Shown here: positions 34,288-44,250 of the stretch, one piece after another
How positions within the stretch are numbered: the stretch's first letter is position 1
Layout of the letters: each line of letters starts with the position of its first letter
Assembly: GCA_036264355.1 (NCBI GenBank)
Contig: DATARD010000112.1
Location: 1-64,000, forward strand
Direction of reading: 5' to 3'
DNA: 64,000 nt
Source of the DNA: UBA5704 sp036264355
GTDB taxonomy: Bacteria; Acidobacteriota; Thermoanaerobaculia; Multivoradales; UBA5704
Notes under the pieces: generated by a model
The model's database searches: none
Told to the model about the DNA's origin: nothing
What the model saw: only the letters and a program-made list of their open reading frames with translations
Translations under genes and position numbers: made by a program

Positions 34288-35208
34288 TTACTTCTTGGAG
34301 GTCGACGACGACAGCACCACCGTGTTGGAGGCCGACCAGACGTACGTCTTCCCATTCGAGGCGGGGATGGTGCAGGCCTGGCCGTCCGCTCCCACCTGAT
34401 AATCACCGTCGTAGACCGGGCACTCGCACTGGATGGGATCGCCATTCTTGTGTCCAGACGGAGCGCTGCCGTCGGTGAATCGACAGGCGGCGGTCATGCA
34501 CCCCGCGTACTTCCCATGGCAGGGCGGCGGCGCGGTCGCCAGCTTGTAGCTCCCGTTCGGCGGGCTCATGATAAAGCTGAAAGTGGAGACGATCTGGCCC
34601 TTCGGATAGAAGGAGCTCGCGGGATTTCCCTGCGGCTGGTTGTTGATGTACGTGCAGACTGTCGCCTGACTCGGCGTGCCGCTCTTGCACGTGCCCTTCG
34701 TAATGTTCGGACAGCCGCAGCCATCGGCCCCGCACTGCTGCACGGCCTGATAGTAAGCCCCCTGGTTGAGGATGCCGTTGATGTCGACGTAGTTTGTTCC
34801 CGAGTTGTAGTACTGGCAGGTGCAGTCGGCGACGCGGCCGTCTTTGCGGAGGGTGCACGGCAAGGCCTGCCCGCCAAAAATGCCGGACGGAGGTCCCGAG
34901 AAGAAGCACAGCGCGTACGCGCCGCTCTGGCAGGAGAGCATGTTGGTCGAGCTGGTGGCGGCGGCCGGCGTGGCGCCGGCCGGGACGACGATGACGTCCG
35001 CCTTGGCCGGCCCGTAGGTCGTCGTCCAGCACTTCGTCAGCTCGAAGGGAGTATTGGTGCAGTTGGTGCCACACGAAGGGGTGACCTTGGAGCAGAGCGG
35101 CTGGGGTCCTGTCGTGATGGGCGCCGCCGCCGCCGAGACCGGCATCGTAAAGCTCAGGAGAAAGACTCCCAGGGACATGCCGAGACCAAGCCGTCGCGCA
35201 ATCTTCAT
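34288..35208 (-). CDS. Secreted Cys-rich protein
   Basis: The 306-residue protein (ATG at 35208 with AGGGGA upstream) has a signal peptide (LGLGMSLGVFLLSFTMPVSAAAA) and a mature part with about 19 Cys residues. These are in groups such as CGTNC, ADCTCQYY, QQCGADGCGCPN and CECPVYDGDY. I do not recognise a family. The Cys spacing and Gly/Ser/Asn content point to an extracellular, disulfide-rich fold. It is monocistronic and divergent from the NCS1 transporter. Confidence 0.75.
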   Translation of the reverse strand: MKIARRLGLGMSLGVFLLSFTMPVSAAAAPITTGPQPLCSKVTPSCGTNCTNTPFELTKCWTTTYGPAKADVIVVPAGATPAAATSSTNMLSCQSGAYALCFFSGPPSGIFGGQALPCTLRKDGRVADCTCQYYNSGTNYVDINGILNQGAYYQAVQQCGADGCGCPNITKGTCKSGTPSQATVCTYINNQPQGNPASSFYPKGQIVSTFSFIMSPPNGSYKLATAPPPCHGKYAGCMTAACRFTDGSAPSGHKNGDPIQCECPVYDGDYQVGADGQACTIPASNGKTYVWSASNTVVLSSSTSKK

Positions 35209-35295
35209 AGAATCTCCCCTTCCGGATTTGAGTTGCTGAATCCGCGCCATCTTAGTGGAACGCGACGGAGAGCGTCAACGCGGGAAGGTCGCGCC

Positions 35296-36778
<1,483 letters not shown>

Positions 36779-36801
<23 letters not shown>

Positions 36802-37288
36802 GCGCCGCCATCTCCTCACGGTTCGGTCCATACATGCCCGGGCTCACGCCGCCGGCCAGGCGGCAGAGCATGCCGAGTTGGCCGCGGTGATGGACCAGGT
36901 GGAGAAGCAATCCGTTCCACAGGATGTCGACGACGGACATTTCGTCGCCGCCGAAGTACTTGATCTTGCGCTCCAGGTCCTCGGGGCGGAGCTTGCGGAT
37001 GCGCTCCCTGGCGTCCGCATGGATGCGCTCGTAGCCCGGCGCCAGCTCGGCGATGGTGCGCGGCCGCGCGATGCCGGGCGGTTTCATCCCGGGATCGAAG
37101 CCGCCGGATTCGACGCCGAGGCTGCTGTAGGCGTCGCCCTCGGCGATGTGCCAGGCCATCTCACCGATCGACCGCCCTCCAGCGTCCGGCCGGAAGTCGT
37201 ACTGATCCGCCGGCAAGGCGCGCATCAGGCTGGCCGTCTTCTCGGCTTCGGTGTCCCAAAGCGCCAGAAACCTCTCGAGCTCGGTCAT
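36779..37288 (-). CDS. DinB-family protein
   Basis: This 169-residue four-helix-bundle protein shows the DinB/YfiT-like metal triad: His in EMAWHIAEGD (near 47) and two in LLLHLVHHRGQLGML (near 132-136). Such proteins include thiol-S-transferases and proteins of unknown function. The start has a GAGGAGG box. The gene is convergent with, and overlaps, the NCS1 gene. Confidence 0.9.
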
Positions 37289-37400
37289 CTTCGTATCCTC
37301 CTCACCAGGAGCATATCGCGCGCGGGCTCCGGCTGGAGGCCTGGGACCGGCCAGGGAGGTGGCTCAGACAACCGTCCTCCCTGGTGGGTCGTTGGGTCTC

Positions 37401-37721
37401 CTAGACGACGAGCGGGCAGCGGCCGCGGACCGGCATCGTGCAGCCCAAGCAACTGCCGCCACCATCGGGCGGGTTGCCACAGAGGTTGCAGCAGAGCTGC
37501 CCGGTCGGGCAGTCGCTGTTGCTGGTGCAGCCGGTTCTGAGCAAAGGAGCGGGCATCAGGTCACCCGGAGCCTGGGCCTGCCCGTTCGACAGGGTCGCAA
37601 GGAATTGCGCCGTGTCGGGTACCGGGGCAGACACCTGAGCCGGCTGTGCCATGAGCTGCGCGCTGAGACCGAGGGCGAAGAGGGCCAGGAAGATCAGTAC
37701 GGTCTTCTTCATGTGCTTCAT
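37401..37721 (-). CDS. Small secreted Cys-rich peptide
   Basis: This 106-residue protein has a signal peptide (KKTVLIFLALFALGLSAQLMAQ), a short linker and a C-terminal Cys-rich module: TGCTSNSDCPTGQLCCNLCGNPPDGGGSC read in parts, ending CTMPVRGRCPLVV. Eight or so cysteines in a WAP/knottin-like spacing suggest a disulfide-stabilised exported peptide. Function is unknown. It lies 108 bases downstream of apbE. Confidence 0.7.
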   Translation of the reverse strand: MKHMKKTVLIFLALFALGLSAQLMAQPAQVSAPVPDTAQFLATLSNGQAQAPGDLMPAPLLRTGCTSNSDCPTGQLCCNLCGNPPDGGGSCLGCTMPVRGRCPLVV

Positions 37722-37829
37722 CTCCTATTGTTGGCGGACCGGCAGTAGACCGGCCCGCCTTCAAAAGAATAGGTGCCTCGAAGCCCGGAATCGGGGACCC
37801 GCGGGTGCGACGCCCCTCCGTAAAGCCCC

Positions 37830-38732
37830 TCATACAATCCAGAACTGGACGTTCTGCTGCTCCAGAAAGCCGCGGGCCTCGGGGCCTTGCAACAAGGCGA
37901 GGGTGGAGAGGGTGCCGGCTTCGAGGCAGGTGCTGGCGACGACGGTGACGGAGCTGGGCGCTCCGCGGACGGGCCAGCCGGTTTTTGGATTCAGGATGTG
38001 GCCGAGGCGCTTGCCGCGCCAGCGCACGAAACGCCTCGCGTCGCCGCTCGTCGCGAGGCCCGCGCGCGCGAGGTCGAGGCGGTAGAGCGCCGCCTTTCCC
38101 GTCCTTGCGGGATCGTCGATGCCGACCGACCAGGTGCGGCCGTCGCTCCGCAGGCCGCCGACGTACATGTCGCCGCCGAAGTTCACCACACAGGAGCTCT
38201 GCGTCCGCGCGGCGAGAAGCGCGGCGGCACGGTCGACCGCGTACTCCTTGCCGATGCCGCCGAGATCGATCTCCATTCCCGCCGGCATCGTCAGCGTCTT
38301 GTCCTGCCAGGTGACCCGCGGCCAACCGACGTGGCGGAGACACTCCTCGACGGCCTGCTTGCCGGGGACCTTGTGGCCGCCGTCGAATTTCCAGATGCGC
38401 CGCAAGACTCCGGAGGTGATGTCGAAGAGACCCTCGGAGATCTCCCAGCAGGTGTTGGCGTAGTCGAGCAGGTGAGCGGTCTCGTCGTCCACCGTGACCG
38501 GCTTGCCGGCCGCGTGGTTGATCTCGTGGACGATGTTGTCGCCGCGGTAACGGCTGAATTTGTGCTCGATCCGGAGCGCTTCGTTCGCCGCGATCTCCAC
38601 CAGCGCCGCGGCTTCGTCATGGTCATCGCTGTCGATGAGCACCGAGCAGGGGCTCGCCATCGCGACGAACCGGCCGGCGAAGTAGTCCTCGATCCGGGTG
38701 AGGATCGGACCCTGTTCGACCGGCCGGTGCAT
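37830..38732 (-). CDS. apbE: FAD:protein FMN transferase ApbE
   Basis: ApbE attaches FMN to Ser/Thr of envelope flavoproteins. The 300-residue protein has the substrate and metal motifs ISEGLFDITSGVL (near residue 100), EIDLGGIGKEYAVDRAAALL (near 155), VNFGGDMYVGG (near 185) and GHILNPKTGWP (near 255). It lacks a signal peptide. It ends a coupled operon with TlpA, DUF4266 and DUF3570 genes; the flavinylated target is not obvious among them. Confidence 0.94.
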   Translation of the reverse strand: MHRPVEQGPILTRIEDYFAGRFVAMASPCSVLIDSDDHDEAAALVEIAANEALRIEHKFSRYRGDNIVHEINHAAGKPVTVDDETAHLLDYANTCWEISEGLFDITSGVLRRIWKFDGGHKVPGKQAVEECLRHVGWPRVTWQDKTLTMPAGMEIDLGGIGKEYAVDRAAALLAARTQSSCVVNFGGDMYVGGLRSDGRTWSVGIDDPARTGKAALYRLDLARAGLATSGDARRFVRWRGKRLGHILNPKTGWPVRGAPSSVTVVASTCLEAGTLSTLALLQGPEARGFLEQQNVQFWIV

Positions 38733-38735
38733 ACC

Positions 38736-39989
38736 TTACAGATTGAACGAGTATCCAACCACCAGCGAGATGGTGTTGATCGCCGGGTTCAGATCGAACG
38801 TGTTGGCCGCGCCGAGATTGTCCGGTGCGGTGCCACTTCCGGCCTGCCGGATGTAGTCGGCGCGGACGGTCCACAGCGCCGGGCTGTCGTCGACGTGGAA
38901 AGCGAACGTCAACCCGAGCGTCATCGTGGTGAGCTGCCCGAGGCGGTAGTCGGCGGTGGCGTATTCCGGCGGCGCCAGGCCGGCGACGATGCCGAAGGTG
39001 AAGAAGTCCGCCGCGGTCTGATGGTAGTAGCGGGCGTGCGGCTCCAGATACCAGCCGTCGTCCAGATCGTGGCGATAGCTCGCATCGACCGTGTTCGATC
39101 GGATGCCCCAACTGTCCTTGTAGTAGCGGTAGGACGAATAGATGATGTCCTGATCGAGGTGGTACACCGAGCTCGCGAGCAGGGAGGACCGCGCGCGGCT
39201 CGCCGGCCGGTTGTCGGTGAGCTGGCCGATCGGCGACTCGGACCGGAAGCTCACCAGGCTGATCACCTTGTACGGCTCGGTCAGGTAGCCCCGCTCGAGC
39301 GTGCGCGACGCGTCGAGGCCCAGAAGCCAACGCCGCGACATGACGCGCGAGACGCCGAACAGGAAGGTCTCCACCCGCTTCGAGTTTTTTCCGTTGGTGA
39401 CCTCGCTGCCGTCGGACAGCCCGATGGGAGTCCCGCCGACCGGAAAGACGCTGTCCCAGTTGTAGCCGCCGCCCGCCGTGACGGTGACCGTGCGCTGGAA
39501 CATCTCCGCCGACACCTTGCCGGTGACGCCGAGCGATTGGTAATCCTTTTCGCGCGATGCGTGAACGCCGAGCGTGGAGGCGAAATACTTGCCGATCGGC
39601 GTCTGCCAATCCGCGTCCAACCCGCCCCGGTGATCCTGGAACTTCGTGGTCGGAATCGCACCCGCGGGAGTGCTGCTCACCTTCCCCGACGGGCTGGTGA
39701 TCGATTGCGGGACGCCCGAAGGCAGCGCACCGGTCGGCGAGGAGCCGGTGATGAGGTCGACCGCGAGCTGTGCCGAAAGAATCTGGCCGTCGCCGAAAAG
39801 ACGCGTGGCGCGGACGACCGGCTCCACCACCTGCACACGGTTCTGCTCGCCGTAGTAGAGCGTCGTGGTGTCGATCTGGGTCGTCGGCTGATCCGCCGCG
39901 GCGGCCGCGGCCGGCACCAGGAGGAGAGCGAGCGCCGCCTTGTTGAGGCGCTCGCGGAGCGATGATCCTGGGCTGCCCTCTAGTTGCAT
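38736..39989 (-). CDS. DUF3570 outer-membrane-type beta-barrel protein
   Basis: The 417-residue protein has a signal (KAALALLLVPAAAAAA) and a DUF3570 body with alternating hydrophobic strands, Tyr-rich ends and the terminal ISLVVGYSFNL, a classical C-terminal beta-barrel strand. YSSYRYYKDSWGIRSNTVDASYRH is a family hallmark (read in parts). It overlaps the DUF4266 gene by ten bases and is followed by apbE. The function of DUF3570 is not established; it is conserved with TlpA, DUF4266 and ApbE. Confidence 0.9.
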   Translation of the reverse strand: MQLEGSPGSSLRERLNKAALALLLVPAAAAAADQPTTQIDTTTLYYGEQNRVQVVEPVVRATRLFGDGQILSAQLAVDLITGSSPTGALPSGVPQSITSPSGKVSSTPAGAIPTTKFQDHRGGLDADWQTPIGKYFASTLGVHASREKDYQSLGVTGKVSAEMFQRTVTVTAGGGYNWDSVFPVGGTPIGLSDGSEVTNGKNSKRVETFLFGVSRVMSRRWLLGLDASRTLERGYLTEPYKVISLVSFRSESPIGQLTDNRPASRARSSLLASSVYHLDQDIIYSSYRYYKDSWGIRSNTVDASYRHDLDDGWYLEPHARYYHQTAADFFTFGIVAGLAPPEYATADYRLGQLTTMTLGLTFAFHVDDSPALWTVRADYIRQAGSGTAPDNLGAANTFDLNPAINTISLVVGYSFNL

Positions 39990-40210
39990 CCGCAGCCCCC
40001 GCCGCCGACGCCCTGACCGCCCGTCGAAGCTTCCTTGCTGAAGTAGATGTGCTCGTCGATGGCGTGCAGCATGGGACAGGGGTTGAATTGCATTCGCTTA
40101 TCGGCCAGCAGGTCGCGGTCCCAGGGTTTCACGCTCGCGCAGCCGGCGCACATCCCCGGCAGCGCGAGAACGACCGCCGCGCGCAGCAGCCACTTCGCAG
40201 ACGTTTTCAT
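39980..40210 (-). CDS. DUF4266 small lipoprotein
   Basis: This 76-residue protein has a lipoprotein signal (LALPGMCAGCASV), a core VKPWDRDLLADKRMQFNPCPM and a Gly/Cys-rich C-terminus ending GGQGVGGGGCGCN. These match DUF4266. The terminal Cys residues might bind a metal or be modified. The start overlaps the TlpA stop (ATGA). In other genomes this family sits beside DUF3570. Confidence 0.88.
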   Translation of the reverse strand: MKTSAKWLLRAAVVLALPGMCAGCASVKPWDRDLLADKRMQFNPCPMLHAIDEHIYFSKEASTGGQGVGGGGCGCN

Positions 40211-40761
40211 TGTGCAATCGTCTCCTTGATCTTCTTCTCCAGGGTCTCCGTGTCCCTGGCATCGAACCCGGCGTGGCGGTAGACAACACGTCCATCGCGT
40301 CCCACCAGGTAACTCGACGGCATCGTCGCGACATCATACGCCTCCGCGGTCTTGCCCGCGGGATCGAACGCCACAATGAAGGACGGCGTGAACTGGTGGA
40401 GGAACGCATCCGCCGGCTCCCGGCTCTTGTCCAGATTGATCGCAACAACCACGAAGCCGTTCGCGGCGTTGTGCTCGGCCACCTCGCTCATCCAAGGGAA
40501 CGACTGCCGGCACGGCCCGCACCACGAAGCCCAGAAGTCGACGAGCACGACTTTCCCGCGCAGCTCCTCGAGCGACACCGTGCCGTTCTGGGTCGGCAGC
40601 TTGAAGGTGGGCGCCGGAGCGGCCACCGTGGCGCGAGTCGTCTTCGACCCGGCAGGGACCACCAACACCAGCAACAGCAGCAAGGGGGAGATCAGGCGCA
40701 CAGCGCGGAGGATAGCAGCATTCGCGAACGGTTTGTGGTTCTTCAAAGGTGGGCTTTCCAT
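40207..40761 (-). CDS. TlpA-like thioredoxin-fold protein
   Basis: The 184-residue periplasmic protein (ATG at 40761) has one N-terminal membrane anchor (LISPLLLLLVLVVPAG) and a thioredoxin fold with VVLVDFWASWCGPCRQSFPWMSEV, where WCGPC is the redox CxxC. It ends with MPSSYLVGRDGRVVYRHAGF. It probably reduces disulfides of exported proteins, possibly the Cys-rich DUF4266 tail next to it. It heads the operon with DUF4266, DUF3570 and ApbE. Confidence 0.93.
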   Translation of the reverse strand: MESPPLKNHKPFANAAILRAVRLISPLLLLLVLVVPAGSKTTRATVAAPAPTFKLPTQNGTVSLEELRGKVVLVDFWASWCGPCRQSFPWMSEVAEHNAANGFVVVAINLDKSREPADAFLHQFTPSFIVAFDPAGKTAEAYDVATMPSSYLVGRDGRVVYRHAGFDARDTETLEKKIKETIAQ

Positions 40762-41163
40762 GGGCTCCGCAGGAGTGCAAAGGGTGCGCCGGAACGGCGG
40801 GAACGGAGCCTGGTGGACGAGCCCGCCCACTGAAAGCATCCGCCGTCCCACATGGAGGTCGGACGTGTCCTCCAGGATGGACGCGCACAGCTCCGCCCTT
40901 TGATGTTTCGACGCTCTCTTAACCGGTTTTGCAATTCCGGTACCAGTCCGGCGTGAACACCTCGGCGGTAGATCTGACAGGCCCTCCGCCTCATCTCGTC
41001 GAGAGTCCGCCGGGCTTTGCTTCGCCGCCGCCTGCCACTACCTCCCTGGCGTTTGGCTCACGCATCCCGGCCGAGTGTACTCTCAGCCCATCCTTTGTCC
41101 TTGATTGACTTCCCGAATTAGGCTACCTTTTCCCGCAGAGTGTAATCGGGAGAGGAGAAGGGC
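40762..41163. other. Intergenic region before the defence-type island
   Basis: The 402-base gap lies between the divergent TlpA operon and the small Cys-motif gene. It has a CCGGT-type hairpin near 40922-40945 and an open frame on the minus strand with no convincing relatives. I see no tRNA or IS end. Promoters for the two divergent transcripts must lie here. Confidence 0.4.
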
Positions 41164-41373
41164 ATGGAGCACAAGCATCTCGATGCGGTCGCGCTGGAGA
41201 TTCTGTTGGCCACGGACCGCACCGCCGAGCAGAACGAGCAGCTCTTCCACCTGCTGGCCGTCTGCCCCCGTTGCCGGGAAGTCGGAGGCTGGCTCCACGA
41301 GCTCCATCAATCCGAAGCTCTTCCTCCCGTGTCGGTTCGATCGACGCCGCCCTGGCCCGCACAGTGGGAGTAA
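41164..41373 (+). CDS. Small zinc-finger-like protein
   Basis: This 69-residue protein has a good ribosome site (gggagaggagaag) before its ATG and a single CPRCREVGG motif in the middle, followed by WLHELHQSEAL. A CxxC plus His arrangement resembles zf-HC2-like anti-sigma proteins, but one CxxC alone is not decisive. It is 160 bases upstream of the ATP-binding protein gene on the same strand. Function is unknown. Confidence 0.6.
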   Translation: MEHKHLDAVALEILLATDRTAEQNEQLFHLLAVCPRCREVGGWLHELHQSEALPPVSVRSTPPWPAQWE

Positions 41374-41533
41374 GCGCCACGGAAAGAAGGAGAAAAAAGA
41401 AGTTGCCGGCGAGACGCCAGCGCTCCCAGGGAGACTGCGCGCCACGGATCAAAGCTGGCTCGGCGATATACTTTCTCGCCGTCCGTGCAGAAGAGAATCC
41501 ATGGAAGACACCGAGCGGAAGGATTCGCCTCGT

Positions 41534-43015
41534 ATGAAGGAAAGCCAACACATCGAGTGGAAGGAGACCTGGCGCGACGAATATCTGCGCTGGATCTGCG
41601 GCTTCGCCAATGCCGAGGGCGGTGTGCTGGTCATCGGGCGGAACGACAAGGGCGTGGCCGTGGGCGTGGACAATTCCCGCAAATTGCTCGAAGACCTGCC
41701 CAACAAGATCCGCGACGTGCTGGGCATCATGGCCGATGTCCATCTCGTCACCGAAGCGGGCAAGGAGCTGGTCGAAATTCGTGTCGAGCCGTATCCCAGT
41801 CCTATCAGCTACAAGGGCGAATACCACTACCGCAGCGGCAGCACCAAACAGGAGCTGAAGGGTGCGGTGCTGGAGCGCTTCCTTCTGAAGAAACGCGGAC
41901 GCCACTGGGACGACGCGCCGGAGCCCTCCTTCACCGTGCGCTCCTGCAGCGCCGCGGCTTTGCGGCTGCTCAAGCAGAGGGCGCAAGAGAGCGGCCGCAT
42001 GGACCGGACTGTTCTACGAGACGGCCGGGAGCTCCTGCTCGGTAACCTGGAGCTGATCGAAAAGCACGGCCTCAAGCGCGCCGCCTGCCTGCTATTCTCC
42101 GACCGCCCTGAGAAGTACGTGAGCGGTGCCTGGATCAAGATCGGCTTCTTCGTGACCGATGACGACCTCCGCTATCAAGACGAGATCCACGGCAACCTCT
42201 TCGAGCAGGTGGAAAAGACGCTCGACCTCCTGCACACCAAGTATCTCCAGGCCTACATCAGCTATCACGGCTTGCAGCGCAGAGAGACCTTCCTCTTCCC
42301 GGACGCCGCACTGCGCGAAGCTCTGCTCAACGCTGTCGTGCACAAGGACTACAGCAGCGGCATCCCCATCCAGATCAGCGTCTACGACGACCAGATCGTC
42401 CTCTGGAACCCCGGCGACCTGCCCGAAAACTGGACGTTGGCCAAGCTCCTGGGCAAACACCCTTCCTGCCCCTTCAACCCCCTGATCGCCAACGCCTTCT
42501 TCCGCGCCGGCTACATCGAATCCTGGGGACGGGGCATCCAGAAGATCCAACGCGAGTGCCGCGAGCATGGGATCGAGCCGCCGGTCTACGATTTTGAGAT
42601 GGCCGGCCTGCTGCTGACCTTCCGCGCCAATCCCGCGCATCTGCAAGCGGCTTTGGACCAGGCCCAGGCGCCGGTAGAGCCGCCTACCTCGGAAGCTACC
42701 GAAGGAGTTCCTGGCAAAACGCCGGTCAAAACGTCTACCGGGGAAGTCACCGGGGAAGTCACCGGGGAAGTCACCGGGGAAGTCCGGCGGCTCGTGTTAG
42801 AGCTCGAGGGTCAGATGAGCCGTGCTCGGCTCCAGCAGGCACTCGGCCTTCGGCATGAAGATCACTTTAGGGAGAGCTATCTGATTCCAGCATTGCGGGG
42901 CGGGCTCGTTGAAATGACCATCCCGGACCGGCCCAAGAGCAGCCGGCAGCAGTACCGGCTCACGGCAAAAGGTGAGATCCTCCTGGCGAGGTTGAAGAAG
43001 GAGAAGAGCGCATGA
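41534..43015 (+). CDS. AlbA_2/RecG-like ATP-binding protein
   Basis: The 493-residue protein (ATG at 41534 with GGAAGGA upstream; 41501 is an alternative) begins with an AlbA_2/Schlafen-type nucleic-acid-binding domain: ESQHIEWKETWRDEYLRWICGFANAEGG read in parts, then VLVIGRNDKGVAVGVD. The middle is a GHKL-like 'ATP-binding protein' region with ALREALLNAVVHKDYSSGIPIQISVYDD and NPLIANAFFRAGYIESWGRGIQKI. The C-terminus is a winged helix that follows a Gly-Glu-Val-Thr repeat. Such proteins are common next to type I restriction genes, and an hsdR remnant follows directly. Confidence 0.88.
   Translation: MKESQHIEWKETWRDEYLRWICGFANAEGGVLVIGRNDKGVAVGVDNSRKLLEDLPNKIRDVLGIMADVHLVTEAGKELVEIRVEPYPSPISYKGEYHYRSGSTKQELKGAVLERFLLKKRGRHWDDAPEPSFTVRSCSAAALRLLKQRAQESGRMDRTVLRDGRELLLGNLELIEKHGLKRAACLLFSDRPEKYVSGAWIKIGFFVTDDDLRYQDEIHGNLFEQVEKTLDLLHTKYLQAYISYHGLQRRETFLFPDAALREALLNAVVHKDYSSGIPIQISVYDDQIVLWNPGDLPENWTLAKLLGKHPSCPFNPLIANAFFRAGYIESWGRGIQKIQRECREHGIEPPVYDFEMAGLLLTFRANPAHLQAALDQAQAPVEPPTSEATEGVPGKTPVKTSTGEVTGEVTGEVTGEVRRLVLELEGQMSRARLQQALGLRHEDHFRESYLIPALRGGLVEMTIPDRPKSSRQQYRLTAKGEILLARLKKEKSA
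42737..42784. repeat. Four tandem copies of accggggaagtc
   Basis: Four perfect 12-base units in frame encode repeated Thr-Gly-Glu-Val in the linker before the winged-helix tail of the ATP-binding protein. The same linker repeat is well known in this protein family. Confidence 0.9.
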
Positions 43016-43168
43016 GCACTATCGGCCAACCCGAGCGCGCCATCCCAGAACCGCGTCATCGCCCTCTTCCGCTCCGAGCTGGGCTATCGCTATCTCGGCG
43101 ACTGGTCCGACCGCGACGTCAACAGCAACATCGAGGAGGAGTTGCTCTCGGCATGGCCCGCATGCTGA
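43012..43168 (+). pseudogene. Remnant of type I restriction subunit HsdR
   Basis: Starting with an ATG that overlaps the upstream stop, the first frame reads STIGQPERA. The rest of the N-terminal match continues in another frame from 43046: QNRVIALFRSELGYRYLGDW, then SDRDVNSNIEEELLSAW, and a stop. This is the conserved start of HsdR subunits. One frameshift and loss of nearly the whole gene leave about 150 bases. No hsdM or hsdS is present. Confidence 0.7.
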
Positions 43169-43208
43169 GGGCTCTCCGCCAGCCTGTGAAGAGGTAAGCT
43201 CCCTCACC

Positions 43209-44186
43209 ATGCGCGCCATCCTCGTTCATCGTCTAGGTCCTCCCGAGGTTCTCGAGCTCGCCGACGTTCCACGGCCGGAGCCAGGGGCTGGGCAGGTTCT
43301 CGTCGAGCTTCAGGCGACAGGGGTGAATTTTTCGGATACCGAGCGTCGGCGCGGGGTGTACAAGAATCTCAGCCTGCCTTGGATTCCCGGAACGGAAGGC
43401 GCCGGGCGGGTGGTGGCAGTTGGGCCGGAGGTGGATTCCAATTGGATCGACCGCCGTGTCGCTTTCTGGGCGATGCCTCCGGCGGTGAGCGGGACGTATG
43501 CGGAGTTTGCGGTCGCGCCCGTGAGCACGCTGTTCGATCTGGGAGACGCGGTTCCGTTCGATCTTGGGGCTGCTCTGCCGGTGCAGGGGCTGACAGGCTA
43601 CGGGTTGGCCTTCTTCGCGACGGCGATCGTTCCCGGCGCGGTGGTTCTCATCCATGCGGCGGCGGGCGGAGTCGGTCAGATTCTCGTGCAGCTCGCCCGG
43701 CGGCAGGGCGCTCGCGTGCTGGGAACGGTGTCGAGTCTTGAGAAGGCTGCAGCGGTGGAGCGTTTGGGCGGCGAAGCGTTTCTATATGGCCCGGATCTTC
43801 CGGAACGCGTCGCCGCGGCCACCGGCGGACGCGGCGTCGATCGGGTGTTCGATTCGGTGGGCAAGGCGACACAACCCCAAAGCCTTGCTGTGCTGGCTCC
43901 GTATGGCGAGCTGATCTATTTCGGCGAAGCGAGCGGCCCTCCCGATCCGATCGATCCGGATGTGCTCTACAACCGCTGTCTCAAGGTCGGCGCGTTCGGC
44001 CTGTACATCGACGATCCGGCGGCCTGGACGATCGCACGCCGGAACCTTTTGTCGTGGGTCGAAACGGGCGAGCTGGAGATCTCGATCTCGCGGCGCTTTC
44101 CGCTGGCCGAAGCCGCCGAGGCGCACCGGCTGCTGGAGGGCCGGGCGACGACGGGGAAGCTGGTGCTGCTGCCGGACGCGGTTTGA
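43209..44186 (+). CDS. Zinc-independent quinone oxidoreductase (Qor-like MDR)
   Basis: The 325-residue medium-chain dehydrogenase/reductase lacks the zinc-binding Cys residues. It shows ATGVNFSDTERRRGVY, GTEGAGRVVAVGPEV, PVQGLTGYGL, and the NADPH-binding VLIHAAAGGVGQILVQLARRQGARV. A C-terminal ISRRFPLAEAAEAHRLLEGRATTGKLVL completes it. It reduces quinones or alpha,beta-unsaturated carbonyls with NADPH. It lies between the restriction remnant and the helicase gene with no overlap; a role in the island is unlikely. Confidence 0.95.
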   Translation: MRAILVHRLGPPEVLELADVPRPEPGAGQVLVELQATGVNFSDTERRRGVYKNLSLPWIPGTEGAGRVVAVGPEVDSNWIDRRVAFWAMPPAVSGTYAEFAVAPVSTLFDLGDAVPFDLGAALPVQGLTGYGLAFFATAIVPGAVVLIHAAAGGVGQILVQLARRQGARVLGTVSSLEKAAAVERLGGEAFLYGPDLPERVAAATGGRGVDRVFDSVGKATQPQSLAVLAPYGELIYFGEASGPPDPIDPDVLYNRCLKVGAFGLYIDDPAAWTIARRNLLSWVETGELEISISRRFPLAEAAEAHRLLEGRATTGKLVLLPDAV

Positions 44187-44250
44187 CGCCTTCCGGCCGC
44201 CTTGGTATTGTGCCGTCACGCTTCGAAAAGACGGATCGCCAGCTTTCCGT

